From NCBI GenBank assembly GCA_945787305.1, contig CALZIH010000024.1:1-17230 (forward strand): DNA of 17,230 nt, in the 5' to 3' direction. The position numbers and the translations under genes are program-made. The notes under the pieces were generated by a model that saw only the letters and a program-made list of their open reading frames with translations, ran no database searches and was not told where the DNA came from. The stretch's first letter is position 1. Every line of letters begins with the position of its first letter. The DNA is from an uncultured Desulfobulbaceae bacterium (GTDB lineage: Bacteria > Desulfobacterota > Desulfobulbia > Desulfobulbales > Desulfobulbaceae). Of this stretch, positions 13,155 to 17,230 are shown in pieces.

Positions 13155-14027
13155 CTAACACCGATCTGATCGCTTGTGCACCTTTGGCGTAAAAAGGTAA
13201 TTGCTGATAAGGGTCATAATAATGGCAAAGATAGCGGCTGCTAAACCGAGCAGCACATTGAAAAACGCAGGGGCTGCAAGGGCCAGACGAATAACGAGGG
13301 TTGACAGGGCATAACCTGAATTACGAAACACCGCATAATAGGAAGGCTGATAACATTGGGCCAAAAGCACTACCAGAATGTCGGTGATAATGAGCAGCGA
13401 GTAGAAACCGTGAAAAAAATCCGGATACTCCTGCCCTGTAACCATGTTAAAAATGGTGGAGCCGCCCATATATAAAAAAAAGCCGAGCAGAACGAGGGCG
13501 ATCCCCTTTTTGGCGGAAACAAAGCTAAAGAGTTCCTGCGATTTTCTTGTTTCTCCCTGGCCCTTCTCCTGTAGCCTGTAGTACACTCCGAGCAGAGCAA
13601 AAACCAACAACGCTCCGAAGCCGTCTGATAAAATATACAGTACCGAATCTTTACTGCCCTCAAAAGTTATGGGCTCGGGAAGGTAGGACAACTCCTTAAA
13701 AGCGTTTCGTATCAGGATCAGGGACAAAATTTCAAACTGCTTGCCCACCGACCTGGAGAATGAGCAGGGAAGAGTAAAGATCAGGCTGATGACTTCCAGA
13801 ATCAAAACAACGGTGAATGCCCCCATAATGGCAGAAAAATGATTCTTTGACAGGAGCGTGGACAGGTAACCCGGCAGCAGGCCTTGCCTGTTGAGTTCAA
13901 TGGCGAACAGACTGATCAGGAAAAAGATGACAAGAAGTAGCGAAATTTTCCGGTGCATCTTCTCGTGTTCCCAGTAGTGGTGCAGAGGGTCAAAAATAAA
14001 GGTGCATTGTTCATAGATGAAATTCAT
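13155..14027 (-). CDS. Multi-pass membrane protein of unknown function
   Basis: I do not recognise this 290-residue protein. It has a short cytosolic-looking N-terminus (FDPLHHYWEHEKMHRK) and about six to seven hydrophobic helices, roughly at residues 28-45, 66-87, 130-150, 175-192, 207-225 and 240-278. The segment GKQFEILSLILIRNAFKEL (about 95-113) sits between helices 2 and 3. It is loosely similar in style to the PsiE stretch of the downstream neighbour (helix followed by IRK/IRN and Phe), but that may only reflect a common membrane-edge pattern. The C-terminus is short and basic (KVHKRSDRC). The ribosome binding site AGGA lies 9 nt before ATG. It lies between the tandem NosL gene and the globin-PsiE gene on the same strand. 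It could be a channel or transporter, but no catalytic motif supports a choice. Confidence 0.85.
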   Translation of the reverse strand: MNFIYEQCTFIFDPLHHYWEHEKMHRKISLLLVIFFLISLFAIELNRQGLLPGYLSTLLSKNHFSAIMGAFTVVLILEVISLIFTLPCSFSRSVGKQFEILSLILIRNAFKELSYLPEPITFEGSKDSVLYILSDGFGALLVFALLGVYYRLQEKGQGETRKSQELFSFVSAKKGIALVLLGFFLYMGGSTIFNMVTGQEYPDFFHGFYSLLIITDILVVLLAQCYQPSYYAVFRNSGYALSTLVIRLALAAPAFFNVLLGLAAAIFAIIMTLISNYLFTPKVHKRSDRC

Positions 14028-14061
14028 GTTCTCTTCCTGTCAGGTATGAAGCTGCCCCGGC

Positions 14062-14101
14062 AAAAAAAAACGGCCGATTTCTGATACTGAAGTCGGCCGT
14101 T
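14062..14101 (-). terminator. Rho-independent terminator of the tandem NosL gene
   Basis: On the minus strand AACGGCCGA and TCGGCCGTT form a 9-bp perfect stem, extendable to 12 bp with one G-T pair (14101-14090 with 14080-14069). It has a 9-nt loop and is followed by a T tract of nine (14070-14062). It lies 75 nt after the NosL stop and only 34 nt before the start of the next gene. Confidence 0.88.
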
Positions 14102-14175
14102 GTTCTTGCTACTCAAAAATGTTGGAACCTAAGGTTAGCAGCCATGTATGTCACTGTTTGTTGTAAAAGAAAACA

Positions 14176-15126
14176 TTACTTCATATGGTGCATTCCCATT
14201 TTGCCGGCCCCTATTTTTTGCGGAGTCAACAACGCAAAGGGTATTACTTCTCCACCGTTTTCAGCGGCAAATTTCTCAGCGGTCTCTTTTTTTCTGAAGG
14301 GAAGGCCTTCCGGCCCCATGGATCCCATCACTTTTGAGCCGACAACATAGTACAGGCCATTTGCATATTCATAGCCGCCCCCCTGGAAAACGGTTACCCA
14401 GGTCGCCATGGCTACGGGTTTATTTTCCGTACTCTTATCCGGGCCGGCCATATATTTGCTCAGGCAACTGGTTGAACAGAAATGTAAGGTTTGTTTATCT
14501 TTTGTGAGTATCTGGGCGCGATGCTGGGGGTACCTGGCAGGATACATGCCACAGACCGTACAACTTTCCGTCTCTCCGGGTATTTTCACTTTCCCTTTCT
14601 TGATGCGGTTGGCGGCAATTTTTTCATACGCCATGTCCAGTTGCGCCGTAGCTTTAGCAAGCGCTGCTTCAAAACGCATTATCTCGCCGCCGTTATCGGC
14701 AACAAAAGCATCGGCTGCAGCTTGGTCGGCAAAGGCCAACTTGGAATTCATGGTCATGGTTCCCTTTGCTGATGAACCGACAACATAATAGGCATCACTG
14801 GCAGCAACCTCTTTTTCAGGTTGAAGATACAAAGCAACTTTGGCCTGTTCCGGCGCGGTGCCTGCCTTATGAGAAATATCGGCAACACAATGAATAGAGC
14901 AGGTGTAATGTTCACCTGCCGTATTTGCAAAAGAATGCCTGGTCCGGGCCCACATGTTTCGATTCATACCGCAATTTTCGCACTTCACTTTATCGGTAAC
15001 CTGCTTTGGTTGCATCATAGGATGCATGACAACCGACCCCTTGCTCTCCATGGCCAGACAAACGCTTCCCACCGAGAACCCCATAAGGCTTAACAACAGG
15101 ACAGCAACAACAGTTTTCCCCTTCAT
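14176..15126 (-). CDS. Tandem NosL-domain exported protein
   Basis: This 316-residue protein has a signal peptide (KGKTVVAVLLLSLMGFSVG, cleavage likely near VCLA) and two copies of the NosL fold. Copy 1 (about 49-158) has CENCGM (C49, C52) and CSIHC (C76, C80). Copy 2 (about 189-303) has CTVCGM (C189, C192) and CSTSC (C217, C221). Each copy is followed by the family's YYVVGS and NGGE(I/V) segments. NosL is a Cu(I)-binding accessory protein for nitrous oxide reductase, but many NosL-like proteins occur without it and no nos gene is present here. Periplasmic metal, probably copper, binding is a reasonable inference. ATG 15126 is set by AAGGAGG 5 nt upstream. A strong terminator follows, so the gene is probably transcribed alone. 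Confidence 0.88.
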   Translation of the reverse strand: MKGKTVVAVLLLSLMGFSVGSVCLAMESKGSVVMHPMMQPKQVTDKVKCENCGMNRNMWARTRHSFANTAGEHYTCSIHCVADISHKAGTAPEQAKVALYLQPEKEVAASDAYYVVGSSAKGTMTMNSKLAFADQAAADAFVADNGGEIMRFEAALAKATAQLDMAYEKIAANRIKKGKVKIPGETESCTVCGMYPARYPQHRAQILTKDKQTLHFCSTSCLSKYMAGPDKSTENKPVAMATWVTVFQGGGYEYANGLYYVVGSKVMGSMGPEGLPFRKKETAEKFAAENGGEVIPFALLTPQKIGAGKMGMHHMK

Positions 15127-15131
15127 ACATT

Positions 15132-15138
15132 CCTCCTT
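15132..15138 (-). promoter_or_regulatory. Strong ribosome binding site of the tandem NosL gene
   Basis: AAGGAGG on the minus strand, 5 nt before ATG 15126. It selects this start over the upstream extension of the frame to 15234. Confidence 0.8.
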
Positions 15139-15391
15139 TTTCAACAATATATATCTTGTCGGAATCGTAAAAAGCCTCGCCACCGGCATCGCCAGGGCAC
15201 AACCTGTTGATATTCCACACCATACAACAAGCACAGTTAATTTACGAAACCAACACTATTAATCGATCAGATACAAAAATAACACCGCACACTAAAAATC
15301 TTCAACTAAAATCATGCCGTACTGGCTCTTCTTCGCAACTCTTTACCTTTTATTGCCCTACATACTGTTATGACATTGGATTAAATACATA

Positions 15392-15420
15392 TTGACTTAT
15401 TGCATGTCAATTATTATTCT
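15392..15420 (+). promoter_or_regulatory. Sigma-70-type promoter of the rubredoxin gene with overlapping dyad
   Basis: TTGACT (15392-15397), a 17-nt spacer and TATTCT (15415-15420) lie about 43 nt before ATG 15463. A perfect 6-bp dyad, ATTGAC-N9-GTCAAT (15391-15411), covers the -35 box and spacer, so a repressor or activator site is possible. Confidence 0.55.
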
Positions 15421-15462
15421 CACGCAACTTAATCATCCAATCAACAAATATGGAGGGTAGCA

Positions 15463-15672
15463 ATGGCAGATCCGAAGGACATGTATCAATGTCAGGTAAG
15501 CAACTGTGGTTACATTTATGATCCCGACAGGGGAGAAGCAAAGACCAACACTCCGGCAGGCACAGCTTTTAAAGATCTTCCGGATGATTGGCAATGCCCG
15601 CACTGCGGATCTTCTAAAAAAACATTCAGGCCACTTGCGGGTCCAGGCTCAGTGGTTGCTGATGGTATTTAA
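15463..15672 (+). CDS. Rubredoxin with Cys-X4-Cys first knuckle (Rd-2-like)
   Basis: This 69-residue electron carrier has the rubredoxin fold signature: a first cysteine pair, GYIYDPDRGE, GTAFKDLPDDWQCPHCGSSKKTF. The second knuckle is the normal CPHC. The first is CQVSNC, with four residues between the cysteines instead of the usual two. The same enlarged knuckle is known in the second rubredoxin (Rd-2) of Desulfovibrio desulfuricans. The four cysteines should bind one iron. A short Gly/Pro-rich tail extends beyond the usual length of about 53 residues. GGAGG lies 7 nt before ATG. The gene has its own promoter and terminator, so it is monocistronic. Likely roles are electron supply to oxygen- or superoxide-reducing proteins; no partner gene is adjacent. 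Confidence 0.94.
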   Translation: MADPKDMYQCQVSNCGYIYDPDRGEAKTNTPAGTAFKDLPDDWQCPHCGSSKKTFRPLAGPGSVVADGI

Positions 15673-15713
15673 GGTGTCGCATTGAGGCCAATCTCTATTG
15701 CACTAACCTGCTC

Positions 15714-15747
15714 AAAAGCCAACCACCTCTGCGGTGGTTGGCTTTTT
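15714..15747. terminator. Rho-independent terminator between rubredoxin and EndoU-LTD genes
   Basis: A perfect 14-bp stem (15714-15727 with 15733-15746) has a 5-nt loop and a run of five T residues on the plus strand. It lies 42 nt after the rubredoxin stop. The AAAA at the left edge gives a short T run on the minus strand, so it may also stop transcription from the convergent gene. Confidence 0.9.
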
Positions 15748-15796
15748 CATTTTCTGCCCCCACCCTGGAACACAAAAGGATAATGATCTCAAAAAC

Positions 15797-17083
15797 TCAT
15801 GCTCCATCTAAAAACAGGATTGTAATCCCCTGACTTTTTGCCTGCGCCTTTGAATAACTGACACGGTGTACCATTTTTTGAGCATCATCAAATAGAGAGA
15901 TCTCACCACCTTTGTTTGACAGTTGCACGTTTTCTCCCGATAAGCTGATGGATAAAAACTCACCTGCCTTTATGGTGAGTTCTTCAAAAACATGTACTTT
16001 ATGGTTTTTATCCTTCAGGTGCCAGTTAACGAGGTTTTTATCTACGGCTCCCACGTTGACCAGAGTCACGTTCTCAAAACCCACATCATGACCGGATGGA
16101 TTTACCATTGCAGAAATAATCCGAACCTGGCTTTGGCTACCCTCTACCGGAGGGTCATCGTCAACCACAGTACCCCCACCTCCAGAGACATCGGCTTCCT
16201 CGAGAAAGATCGGGTAAAATGTGCGTATATTTTGGCCGTTTGGCGAATGAAATAGTTTCATGTCATAGCGTGCACCTTCGATCACCCCAACTCGAGGCGC
16301 CCGAACCCCCTTATGCGCCCTGACAGTACCCAGGGCCATTAATCCTTCGACGCTGCAGCCCACAAAAAAACCGCCAATCTTTTTAAACAGGGGTCGAACA
16401 GCTCCCTCTTCGTAGTCCGGGGCATGCCAGCGGTAAGAAATCGTGACACTTTCAGGAAACAGTATTTGCCCGGCTTTTTGTTTGGAACCATGGTAGGATA
16501 TACGATCATCGACAAGGCCTGGAAAATCAGGGGCGTTATCATCTCCTCTACGGGCGAATCCGTCATCAAGATAGTATTTCCACCAGAAATGATAGCCTTG
16601 TACTTTTGATTTTTCCTGCTCGCCAACAACAATATGCTCAAAACCGGAAAGTTCAGGGTCGCCGCCGGATGAAAATCTCCGAAACCACATCTCAACAATG
16701 GTGTTATACCAGCGTTCCTTGGTAATGGTTGTCCCTGTCTCTCGGGCAACATAGGCCCGTGCAACGTCCATTGGCTCGGTTTCAATGATCGCAGTTACGA
16801 AATCATGCACCTCCTTCCGTTCTTCCGGTGTATCGAACTCCGGCATTGGTTCAGGCAGGTTGTAATTATTGAATAATTTCCGGCACAGATCATAGGTCTG
16901 CATTTTTCTTTCCGGGATGTGAACTTCTGCAAGAACGCGTAATTCAGGATTTGCACTGTGAACAAGCTGGGAGTTTACCTTAACGAACCCGTGATCCTCT
17001 GACCCACTTTCCGTGTCAAGGATCGCTTCGACACCATTTTGTGCCTGATCAGCGTTCCAAATCTCCTGATAGATATCAGCCAT
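15797..17083 (-). CDS. XendoU-type endoribonuclease fused to a lamin-tail domain
   Basis: This is a 428-residue protein without signal peptide. Residues about 10-297 match the eukaryotic-type XendoU (EndoU) fold: IWNADQ near the start, RRFSSGGDPELSGFEHIVVGE (His150), VQGYHFWWKYYLDDG (His165), VTISYRW, and LFKKIGGFFVGCSVEG with the probable catalytic Lys234. A closing IRTFYPIFL matches the family's last strand. His150 and His165 are 15 residues apart as in human ENDOU (H285, H300). The Lys lies 69 residues further on instead of 43, so there is an insertion of about 26 residues. After a Gly/Asp/Pro-rich linker (about 299-320), residues 320-425 form a lamin-tail domain (VRIISAMVNPSG, ENVTLVNVG, VNWHLKD, VQLSNKGGEISLFDD, VHRVSYS). 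Expected activity is Mn-dependent cleavage of RNA at uridines. ATG 17083 has GGGAGGGG 4 nt upstream. No immunity gene is visible next to it. Confidence 0.82.
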   Translation of the reverse strand: MADIYQEIWNADQAQNGVEAILDTESGSEDHGFVKVNSQLVHSANPELRVLAEVHIPERKMQTYDLCRKLFNNYNLPEPMPEFDTPEERKEVHDFVTAIIETEPMDVARAYVARETGTTITKERWYNTIVEMWFRRFSSGGDPELSGFEHIVVGEQEKSKVQGYHFWWKYYLDDGFARRGDDNAPDFPGLVDDRISYHGSKQKAGQILFPESVTISYRWHAPDYEEGAVRPLFKKIGGFFVGCSVEGLMALGTVRAHKGVRAPRVGVIEGARYDMKLFHSPNGQNIRTFYPIFLEEADVSGGGGTVVDDDPPVEGSQSQVRIISAMVNPSGHDVGFENVTLVNVGAVDKNLVNWHLKDKNHKVHVFEELTIKAGEFLSISLSGENVQLSNKGGEISLFDDAQKMVHRVSYSKAQAKSQGITILFLDGA

Positions 17084-17087
17084 TTCA

Positions 17088-17095
17088 CCCCTCCC
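17088..17095 (-). promoter_or_regulatory. Ribosome binding site of the EndoU-LTD gene
   Basis: GGGAGGGG on the minus strand, 4 nt before ATG 17083. It supports this start over the longer frame beginning at 17161. Confidence 0.65.
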
Positions 17096-17230
17096 TTGTT
17101 GTAGATTAATGAAAGCTTGCCAGCTTCGATACGTTCGACAAATCGCCTGGACAGCAGCCAAGATGTTTACACAAACTAACTCTCTTCCCTGAATCCGTGA
17201 CGAAAAACTATTGTTTATTTCTTGTACCTA

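Larger units (their letters stand above)
15127..15462. other. 336-nt divergent intergenic region between tandem NosL and rubredoxin genes
   Basis: The region is AT-rich and holds the control signals of both flanking genes: a ribosome binding site and weak promoter-like boxes for the NosL gene, and a good promoter for rubredoxin. I see no convincing small gene, RNA or riboswitch in the middle part (about 15200-15380). Confidence 0.6.

Noticed and set aside
15207..15395. Small plus-strand gene in the NosL/rubredoxin gap
   Set aside because: The 62-residue frame has no ribosome binding site, low-complexity composition, and overlaps the rubredoxin -35 box.

Overview
This 17.2 kb window is a chromosomal segment of roughly 50% GC with 17 complete protein genes, one gene cut by the left edge, and one tRNA. 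The gene mix suggests an anaerobic Gram-negative bacterium, most likely a Desulfobacterota (sulfate-reducer-like) lineage. The reasons are a rubredoxin with a Cys-X4-Cys first knuckle (known from Desulfovibrio Rd-2), a biotin synthase with the cysteine pattern of anaerobes, a tandem NosL protein, a QueG/reductive-dehalogenase-like Fe-S protein, and several lipoproteins with lipobox signals. This assignment is inferred from gene content only. I see no phage genes, integrase, CRISPR array or complete insertion sequence.

Layout. (1) 1-3369, plus strand: the C-terminal end of a branched-chain amino-acid-type ABC substrate-binding protein, then three tightly spaced genes for exported proteins: a ClsC-like phospholipase D lipoprotein, a YafD-like endonuclease/exonuclease/phosphatase lipoprotein and a small periplasmic DUF5329 protein. 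(2) 3382-5285, minus: a short QueG/dehalogenase-like bis-[4Fe-4S] protein and a DmeF-type Co/Ni efflux pump. (3) 5286-5579: an intergenic region holding a 111-bp MITE/REPIN-like element with 21-bp imperfect inverted arms. (4) 5580-10233, minus: a compact set transcribed in the order AMMECR1 domain protein, YkgJ-like cysteine-cluster protein, bioB, bioA, then an AI-2E-family transporter. The first four overlap or lie 4 nt apart and share a good promoter. (5) 10406-11777: a YpfJ-type zinc peptidase converging on a LEA type 2 lipoprotein. (6) 11896-11985: tRNA-Ser(CGA). (7) 12029-15126, minus: a protoglobin-PsiE fusion, an unrecognised multi-pass membrane protein and a tandem NosL protein with a strong terminator. 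(8) 15463-17083: a rubredoxin with promoter and terminator, converging on a protein that fuses a eukaryote-type XendoU endoribonuclease domain to a lamin-tail domain.

How the genes work together. Region 4 probably forms a biotin operon that makes 7,8-diaminononanoate (BioA) and converts dethiobiotin to biotin (BioB). BioF, BioD and the pimeloyl-forming genes are not in the window. The two proteins upstream of bioB have no assigned biotin role. Region 1 looks like a cell-envelope lipid or nucleic-acid processing unit. Region 7 pairs a haem-based sensor module with membrane and copper-chaperone-like proteins. The most unusual single proteins are the XendoU-lamin-tail fusion (15797-17083) and the globin-PsiE fusion (12029-12934).
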